Positions 18,919-27,527 of a stretch of 32,537 bases of DNA are shown here, piece after piece; position 1 is the stretch's first letter; every line of letters begins with the position of its first letter. A program made the position numbers and the translations under genes. The DNA comes from Rhodocyclaceae bacterium. Its GTDB lineage: Bacteria; Pseudomonadota; Gammaproteobacteria; Burkholderiales; Rhodocyclaceae. The DNA is taken from NCBI GenBank assembly GCA_024709955.1, contig JANJVS010000054.1:1-32537 (forward strand). Reading direction: 5' to 3'. The notes beneath the pieces are model-generated. The model worked only from the letters and a program-made list of their open reading frames with translations, searched no databases and was not told where the DNA came from.

Positions 18919-19097
18919 TGTTGGTCCAGGTTTTCCGCGATGCGTTCGCGGCGCAGGCTGCGCAAAATATCCTTACGACGCTTCGACGCGAGGATTGGTT
19001 CCGCGATCATGAGCAGCGCGCAGACGCCGAAGCTGCCCCAGACGTAGAGACCGTAGCCGCCCATGGCGAAGAAGGCGGCGGGGGATTCCCAGTTCAT
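18915..19097 (-). CDS. ccmD: CcmD heme exporter subunit
   Basis: 60 aa [51 protein letters not shown]; overlaps both neighbours. Confidence 0.93.
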   Translation of the reverse strand: MNWESPAAFFAMGGYGLYVWGSFGVCALLMIAEPILASKRRKDILRSLRRERIAENLDQQ

Positions 19098-19852
19098 TGT
19101 CCGGTTCCTTTCACCTCGGGCAGTTCCTTGACCCACTCGGTGTGGGCCTCGCGTTCCAGGATGATGGCGCGCACGCGGGTCAGGGCGACGGCGATCGAAT
19201 ACATCCAGAAAGCCAGCGCCATGATCAGCATGCCCCAGAGCATGGTGGCCGCCATGGTCGGCGCCTTGGTCAGCGAGACCGAGGCGCCCTGGTGCAGGGT
19301 GTTCCACCATTTCACCGAGAAATAGATGATCGGCACGTTGACCACGCCCACCAGCGCGAGAATGGCCCCGGCCTTGTCGGCGCGGCGCGGATCGTCGATC
19401 GCCGCCTGCAGCGCGATGAAGCCGATGTAGAGGAAAAACAGGATCAGCGCCGAGGTCAGGCGCGCGTCCCAGACCCACCAGGCGCCCCACATCGGCTTGC
19501 CCCAGAAGGCGCCGGTCCAGAGGGAGAGGAAGGCCATGATCGCCCCCGTGGGCGCGAGGGCCTGGGCCATCATGCCGGACAGGCGCGTGTTGAGGGCGAG
19601 GCCGAGGGCTGCCCAGCCGGCCATGACGATATAGATGAACATCGACATCCAGGCCGCCGGCACGTGGATGAAGATGATGCGGTAGCCCTCGCCCTGCTGG
19701 AAGTCGGTGGGGGCGGCGAAGAAGGTGATCCACAGGCCGATGCCGCCGAAGATCGCCGCGAGCGCCCAGAACCACGGGATCATCTTGCCGGCGAGCGGAT
19801 AGAAGCTCTGCGGCGAGGCGTACTTGAACCAGTTGATGATCTTGTTATTCAA
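19094..19852 (-). CDS. ccmC: CcmC heme transporter/heme lyase component
   Basis: 252 aa; HVPAAWMSMFIY, GKPMWGAWWVWDARLTS tryptophan-rich motif. Confidence 0.97.
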   Translation of the reverse strand: MNNKIINWFKYASPQSFYPLAGKMIPWFWALAAIFGGIGLWITFFAAPTDFQQGEGYRIIFIHVPAAWMSMFIYIVMAGWAALGLALNTRLSGMMAQALAPTGAIMAFLSLWTGAFWGKPMWGAWWVWDARLTSALILFFLYIGFIALQAAIDDPRRADKAGAILALVGVVNVPIIYFSVKWWNTLHQGASVSLTKAPTMAATMLWGMLIMALAFWMYSIAVALTRVRAIILEREAHTEWVKELPEVKGTGQ

Positions 19853-19860
19853 GCGAATTC

Positions 19861-20526
19861 CTACTCAAGAGCGATTCTCAGGGCGGCCGTGGTCGCCCAC
19901 GGCGCGAAAAACACAGCCAGCGCGAGCAGCGCGGCCAGCAGCGACAGATGCCCGCCGGCGCCCAGGCCGGAAATGTGCGCCTCCACCGCGCCGGCGCCGA
20001 AGATCAGGGCCGGCACGTAGAGCGGCAGCACCAGCAGGGAAAGCAGCACGCCGCCGCCGCGCACGCCCAGCGTCAGCGCCGCGCCGATCGCACCGATCAG
20101 CGACAGCAGCGGGGTGCCGAGCAGCAGCGCCACCACGAGGATGCCGAGCGCCTCGGCGTCCAGGTCGAACTGGATGCCCAGCACCGGCGCCAGCAGCACC
20201 AGCGGCAGGCCGGTGGTGATCCAGTGGGCGGCGATTTTACCCGTTATCAGCAGGCCCAACGGGGTGGGAGACAGCACCATCTGCTCAAGAGTTCCATCGG
20301 CATGGTCGGGCGCGAACAGGCGCGCCAGGCCGAGCATGGTGGCGAGCAGCGCCGCCACCCAGAGAATGCCCGGGGCGATCTTCTTGAGCAGCGCGGCCTC
20401 GGGGCCGATGCCGAGGGGAAACAGGCTGACGACGATGACGAAGAAGAACAGGGCGGTGAGCACCTCGCTCTTCCTGCGCATCGCCAGCAGCAGGTCGCGG
20501 CGGATCACGGCGAGGATCGCGTTCAT
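19861..20526 (-). CDS. ccmB: CcmB heme exporter membrane subunit
   Basis: MNAILAVIRRDLLLAMRRKSEVLTALFFFVIVVSLFPLGIGP...; start ATG at 20526. Confidence 0.95.
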   Translation of the reverse strand: MNAILAVIRRDLLLAMRRKSEVLTALFFFVIVVSLFPLGIGPEAALLKKIAPGILWVAALLATMLGLARLFAPDHADGTLEQMVLSPTPLGLLITGKIAAHWITTGLPLVLLAPVLGIQFDLDAEALGILVVALLLGTPLLSLIGAIGAALTLGVRGGGVLLSLLVLPLYVPALIFGAGAVEAHISGLGAGGHLSLLAALLALAVFFAPWATTAALRIALE

Positions 20527-21128
20527 ATCTTGAGCACCTTGCCGTTGGGCAGCGGCATGCTCTGGTGGCTGGTGAGGATCGCCATGCCGCCGCCGGCCAG
20601 ATGTTCCTCGATCAACGCGGAGAGCATGTCCACGGCCTTGACGTCGAGGGCGGTGAAGGGTTCGTCGAGAATCCACAGCGTGGCCTTGCGCACCGCCAGC
20701 CGGGCGAGCAGCACGCGGCGCTTCTGGCCGGCGGAAAGGAAGCGCACGGCGAGATCCTCGCGGCCGCGCAGGCCGAAACGCGCCAGCGTCCCGAGGGCCT
20801 CGGTCTCGTCGAGGGGGGCGCCGTCGAGCTGGGCGGCGAGCAGCAGGTTCTCGAAGGGCGTGAGCTCTTCCTTCACCGCGCCATGGTGGCCGAGGAAGAG
20901 CATTTCGCGCCGGTAGTCCTCGGCGAGCTCGCGGATCGGCGCGCCGCGCCAGAAAATCTGGCCTTCCGCGGGCGGGGCGAGACTGGAAAGGATGCGCAGC
21001 AGGCTGGTCTTGCCGGCGCCGTTCTCCCCCTGCACGTGCAGCCATTCGCCCGGGCCGACCGCGAGATCGAGCCCGGCGAACAGGCGGCGTTCGCCGCGAA
21101 CACAGGAAAGGCCGGTGGCGGTCAGCAT
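20523..21128 (-). CDS. ccmA: CcmA heme exporter ATPase
   Basis: 201 aa ABC ATPase; VQGENGAGKTSLLRIL Walker A, LSAGQKRRVLLARL signature, LWILDEPFTALD Walker B. Confidence 0.96.
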   Translation of the reverse strand: MLTATGLSCVRGERRLFAGLDLAVGPGEWLHVQGENGAGKTSLLRILSSLAPPAEGQIFWRGAPIRELAEDYRREMLFLGHHGAVKEELTPFENLLLAAQLDGAPLDETEALGTLARFGLRGREDLAVRFLSAGQKRRVLLARLAVRKATLWILDEPFTALDVKAVDMLSALIEEHLAGGGMAILTSHQSMPLPNGKVLKI

Positions 21129-21210
21129 GGGGGGCGAATTTTGCCTGAATCGGCGGAAATTGGCTTATCGGCGGTCAAGCATGGACGGCGCGGAGACGCA
21201 TGGCGCCGGG

Positions 21211-21234
21211 AAAGTCGGCGCTGGCGGCACGGTG
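21211..21234 (-). repeat. Dispersed ~25-bp repeat, copy 3
   Basis: Minus strand CACCGTGCCGCCAGCGCCGACTTT. Confidence 0.75.
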
Positions 21235-21333
21235 GCGGGAGCCAGCGCCATCCCCCCGGGAAGCATGGAGGCGCACGGCGGCGGCTATATCTTCGGTAGA
21301 AAATAATTTTATTGCTTGCATCAAAACCATTGC

Positions 21334-21363
21334 TTGTTGCGCTGCGTCATTGTTACTTATACT
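21334..21363 (+). promoter_or_regulatory. Putative sigma70 promoter for the rnf operon
   Basis: TTGTTG-N18-TATACT in a locally AT-rich stretch upstream of the rnfB leader. Confidence 0.5.
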
Positions 21364-21382
21364 CCGCCGCATCACGAACATG

Positions 21383-21563
21383 CACGGGGCGCAACCCCAC
21401 GCATGCCAGTCCAAAAGGGCAGCAAGCCGCCCTTTTGCCCAGTTGACCGGGGCAACCCCCGGTCGCGCCGTGATGGCCGTCGAGGCTCGTGCCCGCAAGG
21501 CGCGGGTTTCGTCCGGCCAACCAAGGTTCGGTCGCCGCGGCGCGCCTTCCGGTTTCGGAGGCG
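21383..21563 (+). ncRNA. Candidate structured 5' leader of the rnf operon
   Basis: Consecutive perfect or near-perfect hairpins: GGGG-CGCAA-CCCC, CAAAAGGGC-AGCAAGCC-GCCCTTTTG, GACCGGGG-CAAC-CCCCGGTC, CCCGC-AAGGC-GCGGG, CGCCtTCCG-GTTT-CGGAGGCG; no recognised riboswitch family. Confidence 0.45.
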
Positions 21564-21655
21564 GGCCCGGGCGGTCGGTTTTCTCGGTCACGGCGCGCAG
21601 CCCCGCATTCCATTGCCGCGCGCTCGTCGTGCTTTTGTCGGGGTATGGCTGTCTC

Positions 21656-22534
21656 ATGGAATCTATCTCGAGTTTGACGGTGGCGGGCGCCTTCATGGCC
21701 GTGCTCGGCGTGGCCCTGGCCGCGCTGCTGGCCTTCGCCAACCGCAAGCTGTTCGTCTATGAAGACCCGCGCATCGAGCAGGTCGAGGAGCTGCTGCCCA
21801 AGTCCAACTGCGGGGCCTGCGGCATGCCCGGCTGCCGCGGTTTCGCCGAGAAGGTGGTGAGCGGCGACGTCGTGCCGGCGCAGTGCACCGTGAGCTCGCC
21901 GCAGCAGCGTCAGGACATCGCCGACCTGCTCGGCGTCGCGGCGGGCAGCGTCGAGAAGAAGGTGGCGCGGCTCGCCTGCGCGGGCGGCAAGCATGTCGCC
22001 TTCACGCGCGCGCGCTACGCCGGCCTCAAGACCTGCCGCGCGGCGGCGGTGGTCGGCGGCGGCGGCAAGGAATGCGCCTGGGGCTGCCTCGGCCTCGGCG
22101 ACTGCGAAGTGGTCTGCAATTTCGACGCCCTCCATCTGGACGAGCACGGCCTGCCGGTGGTCGATGCCGACAAGTGCTCGGCCTGCAACGACTGCGTCGA
22201 GGTCTGCCCCAAGGGCCTGTTCTCGCTGGAGCCGATCAGCCATCGCCTCTGGATCGCCTGCAAGAACAAGGCGGACGGCGAGACGGCCGAGAAATCCTGC
22301 GAGGTGGCTTGCACCGCCTGCGGCAAGTGCGTCGCCGACGCGCCGCCCGGCCTGATGCAACTCGACGGCCAGCTCGCGGCGGTGCGCTACGAGCTCAACG
22401 CCTGGGCCACGCGCGCGCCGATCGAGCGCTGTCCAACCGGCGCCATCGTCTGGTTCGACACCCCCAACAAGCCGGTCAAGGGCGCGGCCGCGAAAAAGAT
22501 CCTGCGGCAGGACGCGCTGCCGACGCTGAATTGA
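21656..22534 (+). CDS. rnfB: RnfB, long polyferredoxin form
   Basis: 292 aa; N-terminal TM, LLPKSNCGACGMPGCRGFAEKV, GLKTCRAAAVVGGGGKECAWGCLGLGDCEVVCNFDAL, DKCSACNDCVEVCPKGLF, CTACGKCVADAPPGLM. Confidence 0.92.
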   Translation: MESISSLTVAGAFMAVLGVALAALLAFANRKLFVYEDPRIEQVEELLPKSNCGACGMPGCRGFAEKVVSGDVVPAQCTVSSPQQRQDIADLLGVAAGSVEKKVARLACAGGKHVAFTRARYAGLKTCRAAAVVGGGGKECAWGCLGLGDCEVVCNFDALHLDEHGLPVVDADKCSACNDCVEVCPKGLFSLEPISHRLWIACKNKADGETAEKSCEVACTACGKCVADAPPGLMQLDGQLAAVRYELNAWATRAPIERCPTGAIVWFDTPNKPVKGAAAKKILRQDALPTLN

Positions 22535-22554
22535 ATTCCCATTAGGAGCTTCCC

Positions 22555-25500
22555 ATGTTGACGAAACTGTTCCAGTCCGCCAAGAGCGAAACCGACCAGA
22601 AGCAGGTCAAGTATCCGGGCGTCCGCGATGCCGTCGATGGCAACACCGCCGTCATCCATGTCGAGCGCGAGGCCTCGGACGCCGCCGGCGCCTACCCGAT
22701 CACACCCTCGACGCAGATGGGCGAGTACTGGGCCGAGGAGGTCGCCAAGGGCCATCTCAACATCTCCGACAAGCCGCTGATCTTCATCGAGCCGGAGTCC
22801 GAGCACGCCGCCGCCGGCGTCACCGCCGGCATGGCGATGACCGGTCTGCGCGCCACCAACTTCTCCTCGGCGCAGGGCGTCGCCTTCATGCACGAGTCGC
22901 TCTACGGCGCCGTCGGCAAGCGCCTGCCCTACCTGCTCAACATGGGCTGTCGCGCCATCACCAAGGCCTCGCTCAACGTGCATTGCAGCCACGACGACTA
23001 CCACTGCGTGGACGACACCGGCTTCATCCAGGTGATGGCCAAGAACGCCACCGAGTGCGCCGACCTCAACCTGATCGGCCGCAAGGTCGCCGAGCTGTCG
23101 CTGACGCCGGCGATCGTCGGCCAGGACGGCTTCATCACCACCCACCTGATCGAATCCTGCGTGCTGCCCGAACGCGAGCTGGTGGCCGAATACCTCGGCA
23201 AGCCGGACGACCTGATCGACACGCCGACCCCGGCGCAGGCCATGCTCTACGGCTCGAAGCGCCGTCGCGTGCCGGCGATCTGGGACGTGGATACCCCGCT
23301 GGTGTCCGGCTCGGTGCAGAACCAGGATGCCTACATGCAGGCCACCGCCGGCCAGCGTCCCTACTTCTTCGACCATATCGAGGAGATCACCGACGCCTGC
23401 ATGGCCGAATACGCCGGCCTGACCGGGCGCCAGTACCAGCGCGTGTCCACCTACAAGTGCGAGGACGCCGACTACGTGATCGTCGGCATGGGCAGCATGA
23501 TCGTGCAGGCCGAGGCCGTCGCCGACTACCTGCGCGAGACGCGCAAGCTCAAGGTCGGGGTCGTCAACCTCACGATGTTCCGCCCCTTCCCGGGCGATCT
23601 GCTGGGCAAGGTGCTCAAGGGCAGGAAGGGCGTCGTCGTGCTGGAGCGCACCGACCAGCCGCTCGCCGAGGACCTGCCGCTGATGCGCGAAGTGCGCGCC
23701 ACCCTGGTCAAGTGCATCGAGAACGGCATGGTGCTCGACGGCGACAAGCCCTATGCGGGCTATGCGAGCTACGGCGCCGGCGAGATGCCGCGCCTCTACT
23801 CCGGCTGCTACGGCCTCGGCTCGCGCGACCTGCAGCCCGAGGGCCTGATCGGCGCCATCGAGAACATGCTGCCCGAGGGCGCCAAGCGCAAGTTCTTCTA
23901 CCTCTCGATCGACTTCGCGCGCGACCCGCTCAATCCGAAGGACGAGGTGCACCAGCAGGACCTGCAGGAGAAGTATCCGCAGATCAAGGCGCTCGGCATC
24001 CGCGGCAGCGAGAACCCCAACCTGCTGCCCAAGGGTGCCATCACCGTGCGCATGCACTCGGTCGGCGGCTGGGGCGCGATCACCACCGGCAAGAACCTGG
24101 CGATGACCCTTTACGAGCTGCTCGGCTGGGACATCAAGGCCAACCCGAAATACGGTTCCGAGAAGAAGGGCCAGCCGACCACCTACTACCTTTCCGCCGC
24201 GCCGGAGCCGATCCGTATCAACTGCGAATACACCTACGTGGATGTCGTGCTCTCCCCCGACCCCAACGTGTTCGGCCACTCGAACCCGCTCTCCGGCCTC
24301 AAGAAGGGCGGCTTCCTGATCATCCAGTCGAACCTCGGTGACGAGACCTGGGCGAGCTTCCCGGTCTGGGCGCAGAAATTCATCGTCGATAACGACATCC
24401 GCGTCTACCATCTCGACGCCTTCCAGATCGCGCGCGAGGAGGCCGGTTCGCCCGAGTTGCAGTTGCGCATGCAGGGCATCGCCTTCCAGGGCGCCTTCTT
24501 CGCCGCCAGCCCGGTGATGCAAAGCGCCAACCTGACCGAGAACGCGCTGTTCGCGGCGATCGAGGCGCAACTGCAGGCCAAGTTCGGCGGCAAGGGCGCG
24601 CGTGTCGTGCAGGACAACCTGCGCGTCGTCAAGCGCGGCTACACCGAGCTCAAGGAGATCACCGACAAGCAGGTCGGCGTGACGCGCAAGCAGCTCGTCA
24701 AGAAGGACGCCGGCCTGCCGATCATGCTGCAGCAGCTGCCGGCCGGCGACGGCAAGATCGCCGACATCCACCGCTTCTGGGAACAAACCGGCAACTTCTA
24801 TCTGACCGGCAAGGGCTCCGACAACCTCGTCGATCCCTTCATCGGCACCGCCGTGATGCCCGCCGCCACCGGCGTTTACCGCGACATGACCGGCATCCGC
24901 TTCGAGCATCCGGTGTGGATCGCCGAGAACTGCACGGCCTGCGGCAACTGCTACACCGAGTGCCCGGATTCGGCGATCCCCGGCCTGGTCAGCTCGATCG
25001 GCGACGTCTTCAACACCTGCATCAACCGCATCGAGACCGGCGGCACGCCGACGCGCTTCCTGCGCCGCGCCTCGCGCACCGTCGAGAAGAAGCTGCGCAA
25101 CCTGGTCGATACCGTCGGCGGCCCGGTACGGCCGCTGATCGACCGCGCCATGAGCGAGACCGTCGCCGAGGCGCCCGAGGCCGACCGCCACAGCATGTCG
25201 TCCGAATTCACCCTGCTGCAGGTGCAGCTCGCCGGCTTCCAGTTCGCCGCCACCAAGCCCTACTGGAACCAGAAGGAGAAGAAGGCCAAGGGCAGCGGCG
25301 GCCTGTTCTCGATCACCATCAACCCCTACACCTGCAAGGGCTGCGCGCTGTGCGTCACCGTCTGCGAGGACGACGCGCTCAAGATGGTCACCCAGACCGA
25401 GGAGTCCACCGACAAGCTGCGCCGCGACTGGAACTTCTGGCTCGACCTGCCGACCACGCCGAAGGAATACAGCCGCATCGACAGCCTCGACGAGAAGATC

Positions 25501-27471
25501 GGCGCGCTGGAAACCCTGCTGCTCGACAAGCGCAACTACGGCTCGATGAACTGCGGCGACGGCGCCTGCCTGGGCTGCGGCGAGAAGACCGCGATCCACC
25601 TGTTCACCGCGACGGTCACCGCGCTGATGCAGCCGCGCGTCAAGGCCTTCGTCGAAAAGCTCGACGACCTGATCGCCCGCCTCGAACAGCACATGCGCAT
25701 CAAGCTCGCCTCGGCGGTGGATCTCACCGACGCCAGCGCCGTGGTGAAGGCCGTCGAAGCCGCCGGCCAGCACGACCTGACCCTGTCCAACCTCGCCGCC
25801 AAGCTCACCGAGAACAAGCCCTCGCAGCTGCTCGACCCGCAGTGGGTGAAGAACACCGCCCAGCTGCTCGAAAAGCTCAAGGACCTCAAGTGGCGCTACG
25901 TCGAGGGCCCGACCAAGCGCGGCCGCGCCGAGATGGGCATCGTCAACTCCACCGGCTGCACCTCGGTGTGGGGCTCCACCTATCCGTTCAGCCCCTATCC
26001 CTTCCCCTGGACCTCGCACCTGTTCCAGGACTCGCCCTCGGTGGCGATGGGCCTGTTCGAGGGCCACATGGCCAAGATGGCCGACGGCTTCAAGGCGGTG
26101 CGCATGGCCGAGAAGGAACTCGCCGGCGACTACCTGCCGGACCGCGACGACGACTTCTTCCGCCGCTTCACCTGGAGCAAGTTCTCCGAGGACGAGTGGC
26201 AGCTCTGTCCGCCGGTCGTCTCCCTCGGCGGCGACGGCGCGATGTACGACATCGGCTTCCAGAACCTCTCGCGCGCCATGATGTCGGGCATGCCGATCAA
26301 GGTGCTGGTGGTCGACACGCAGGTGTATTCGAACACCGGCGGCCAGGCCTGCACCTCGGGCTTCATCTCGCAGGTCTCGGACATGGCGCCCTTCGGCGCG
26401 GCGCAGCGCGGCAAGCAGGAGACCCGCAAGGAGATCTCGCTGATCGGCCTCGCGCACCGTACCTCCTACGTCAGCCAGAGCACGATCGCCCACGTTAACC
26501 ACCTGATCGAGAGCTACATCGACGGCCTCAACAGCCGTCGTCCGGCGCTGTTCAACATCTACGCCGTCTGCCCGCCCGAGCACGGCGTCGGCGACGACAA
26601 GAGCTTCGACCAGAGCAAGCTCGCGGTCGAGAGCCGCGCCTATCCGCTGTTCCGCTTCGACCCGGACGCCGGCATCACCTTCCACGAGACGGTCAGCCTC
26701 GAAGGCAACCCGGCGCCCGACGCCGACTGGCCGACCTACACCCTCAAGTACCGCGACGAGTCCGGCGCCGAGCAGAGCATGGAGCTGCCGATGACCTTCG
26801 CCGATTTCGCCGCCACCGAGGCGCGCTTCCTCAAGCAGTTCAAGAAGGCGCCGCCGGAGACCTGGAACGAGAACATGGTCATGCTCGCCGACTTCCTGAA
26901 GCTGGACGCCGACGAGCGCGAGGGGAAGTTCCCCTTCATCTGGGCCGTCGACGGCAAGAACCGCCTGATGCGCCTGCTGGTCACCGAGGATCTGGTGCGC
27001 TCGACCGAGGAGCGCCTGCACTTCTGGCGCCAGCTCAAGAACATCGCCGGCGTCGATGCCCGCGCCGGCGACGAGAGCGCGGTGGCAGAGCGCGTGCGCG
27101 CCGACCTGCTGGCCAAGATCTCCGCCAGCCTCGGCCTCGGTGGCGGCGACGGCGCGCCAGCCGCGGCCACCGTCGCGCCAGCGCCGACTTCCGCCGGCGC
27201 GGCGGAGGGCGCGCGCGGCGACTACGAGCCGGTCTGGGTTGAAACGCCCGAGTGCACGGCCTGCGACGAGTGCATCAACCTCGCGCCGAAGACCTTCGCC
27301 TACAACGACCAGAAGCTGGCGATCGTCATCGATCCGAAGGGCGCGAAGTTCGCCGACATCGTCAAGGCGGCCGAGAAGTGCACCGCCGGCTGCATCCATC
27401 CCGGCACGCCGTGGAACATGGCCGAGCCGGGCGTCGACAAGCTGATGGCGCGCGCCGCGAAGTTCAACTGA
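22555..27471 (+). CDS. Large pyruvate:ferredoxin (flavodoxin) oxidoreductase-like protein with fused C-terminal ferredoxin domain
   Basis: 1638 aa; AYPITPSTQMGEYW, gamma-type domain (MHSVGGWGAITTGKNLA), CTACGNCYTECP and CKGCALCVTVCE clusters, CLGCGEKTAIH, TPP region (STGCTSVWGSTYPFSPYPFPWTSHLF, GGDGAMYDIGFQNLSRAMMSGMPIKVLVVDTQVYSNTGGQ), C-terminal CTACDEC...CTAGC. Confidence 0.9.
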   Translation: MLTKLFQSAKSETDQKQVKYPGVRDAVDGNTAVIHVEREASDAAGAYPITPSTQMGEYWAEEVAKGHLNISDKPLIFIEPESEHAAAGVTAGMAMTGLRATNFSSAQGVAFMHESLYGAVGKRLPYLLNMGCRAITKASLNVHCSHDDYHCVDDTGFIQVMAKNATECADLNLIGRKVAELSLTPAIVGQDGFITTHLIESCVLPERELVAEYLGKPDDLIDTPTPAQAMLYGSKRRRVPAIWDVDTPLVSGSVQNQDAYMQATAGQRPYFFDHIEEITDACMAEYAGLTGRQYQRVSTYKCEDADYVIVGMGSMIVQAEAVADYLRETRKLKVGVVNLTMFRPFPGDLLGKVLKGRKGVVVLERTDQPLAEDLPLMREVRATLVKCIENGMVLDGDKPYAGYASYGAGEMPRLYSGCYGLGSRDLQPEGLIGAIENMLPEGAKRKFFYLSIDFARDPLNPKDEVHQQDLQEKYPQIKALGIRGSENPNLLPKGAITVRMHSVGGWGAITTGKNLAMTLYELLGWDIKANPKYGSEKKGQPTTYYLSAAPEPIRINCEYTYVDVVLSPDPNVFGHSNPLSGLKKGGFLIIQSNLGDETWASFPVWAQKFIVDNDIRVYHLDAFQIAREEAGSPELQLRMQGIAFQGAFFAASPVMQSANLTENALFAAIEAQLQAKFGGKGARVVQDNLRVVKRGYTELKEITDKQVGVTRKQLVKKDAGLPIMLQQLPAGDGKIADIHRFWEQTGNFYLTGKGSDNLVDPFIGTAVMPAATGVYRDMTGIRFEHPVWIAENCTACGNCYTECPDSAIPGLVSSIGDVFNTCINRIETGGTPTRFLRRASRTVEKKLRNLVDTVGGPVRPLIDRAMSETVAEAPEADRHSMSSEFTLLQVQLAGFQFAATKPYWNQKEKKAKGSGGLFSITINPYTCKGCALCVTVCEDDALKMVTQTEESTDKLRRDWNFWLDLPTTPKEYSRIDSLDEKIGALETLLLDKRNYGSMNCGDGACLGCGEKTAIHLFTATVTALMQPRVKAFVEKLDDLIARLEQHMRIKLASAVDLTDASAVVKAVEAAGQHDLTLSNLAAKLTENKPSQLLDPQWVKNTAQLLEKLKDLKWRYVEGPTKRGRAEMGIVNSTGCTSVWGSTYPFSPYPFPWTSHLFQDSPSVAMGLFEGHMAKMADGFKAVRMAEKELAGDYLPDRDDDFFRRFTWSKFSEDEWQLCPPVVSLGGDGAMYDIGFQNLSRAMMSGMPIKVLVVDTQVYSNTGGQACTSGFISQVSDMAPFGAAQRGKQETRKEISLIGLAHRTSYVSQSTIAHVNHLIESYIDGLNSRRPALFNIYAVCPPEHGVGDDKSFDQSKLAVESRAYPLFRFDPDAGITFHETVSLEGNPAPDADWPTYTLKYRDESGAEQSMELPMTFADFAATEARFLKQFKKAPPETWNENMVMLADFLKLDADEREGKFPFIWAVDGKNRLMRLLVTEDLVRSTEERLHFWRQLKNIAGVDARAGDESAVAERVRADLLAKISASLGLGGGDGAPAAATVAPAPTSAGAAEGARGDYEPVWVETPECTACDECINLAPKTFAYNDQKLAIVIDPKGAKFADIVKAAEKCTAGCIHPGTPWNMAEPGVDKLMARAAKFN

Positions 27472-27474
27472 TGC

Positions 27475-27508
27475 GGAGCGGGAGCGGGGCGTCCCGCTCC
27501 CGCCCCGC
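27475..27508 (+). promoter_or_regulatory. Alternative hairpins between PFOR-like gene and rnfC
   Basis: GGAGCGGGA(27475-27483)/TCCCGCTCC(27492-27500); loop GCGGGGCG(27484-27491) is perfectly complementary to CGCCCCGC(27501-27508). Confidence 0.4.
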
Positions 27509-27527
27509 GGTGCCCGACTAGGACATC

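Noticed and set aside
19983-20005. CACCGCGCCGGCGCCGAAG in ccmB as a repeat copy
   Set aside because: Lacks the central 3 nt and falls in coding sequence explained by Gly/Ala codons.
21129-21364. Sigma54/NifA-type promoter for rnf
   Set aside because: No TGGCAC-N5-TTGC-like element found, so no evidence for nitrogen-fixation control.
21200-21655. N-terminal extension of the rnfB ORF starting at 21200
   Set aside because: Extension does not resemble RnfB and spans the proposed promoter and structured leader; ATG at 21656 gives the expected TM start MESISSLTVAGAFMAVLG.
21645-21677. Short uORF MAVSWNLSRV overlapping the rnfB start
   Set aside because: No convincing ribosome-binding site at proper spacing; overlap may be chance.
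22387-27399. 1670-aa minus-strand ORF antisense to the PFOR-like gene
   Set aside because: Low-complexity, Val/Gly/Arg/Leu/Asp-rich translation with no domain motifs, exactly shadowing a clearly conserved CDS; typical open antisense frame in high-GC DNA.
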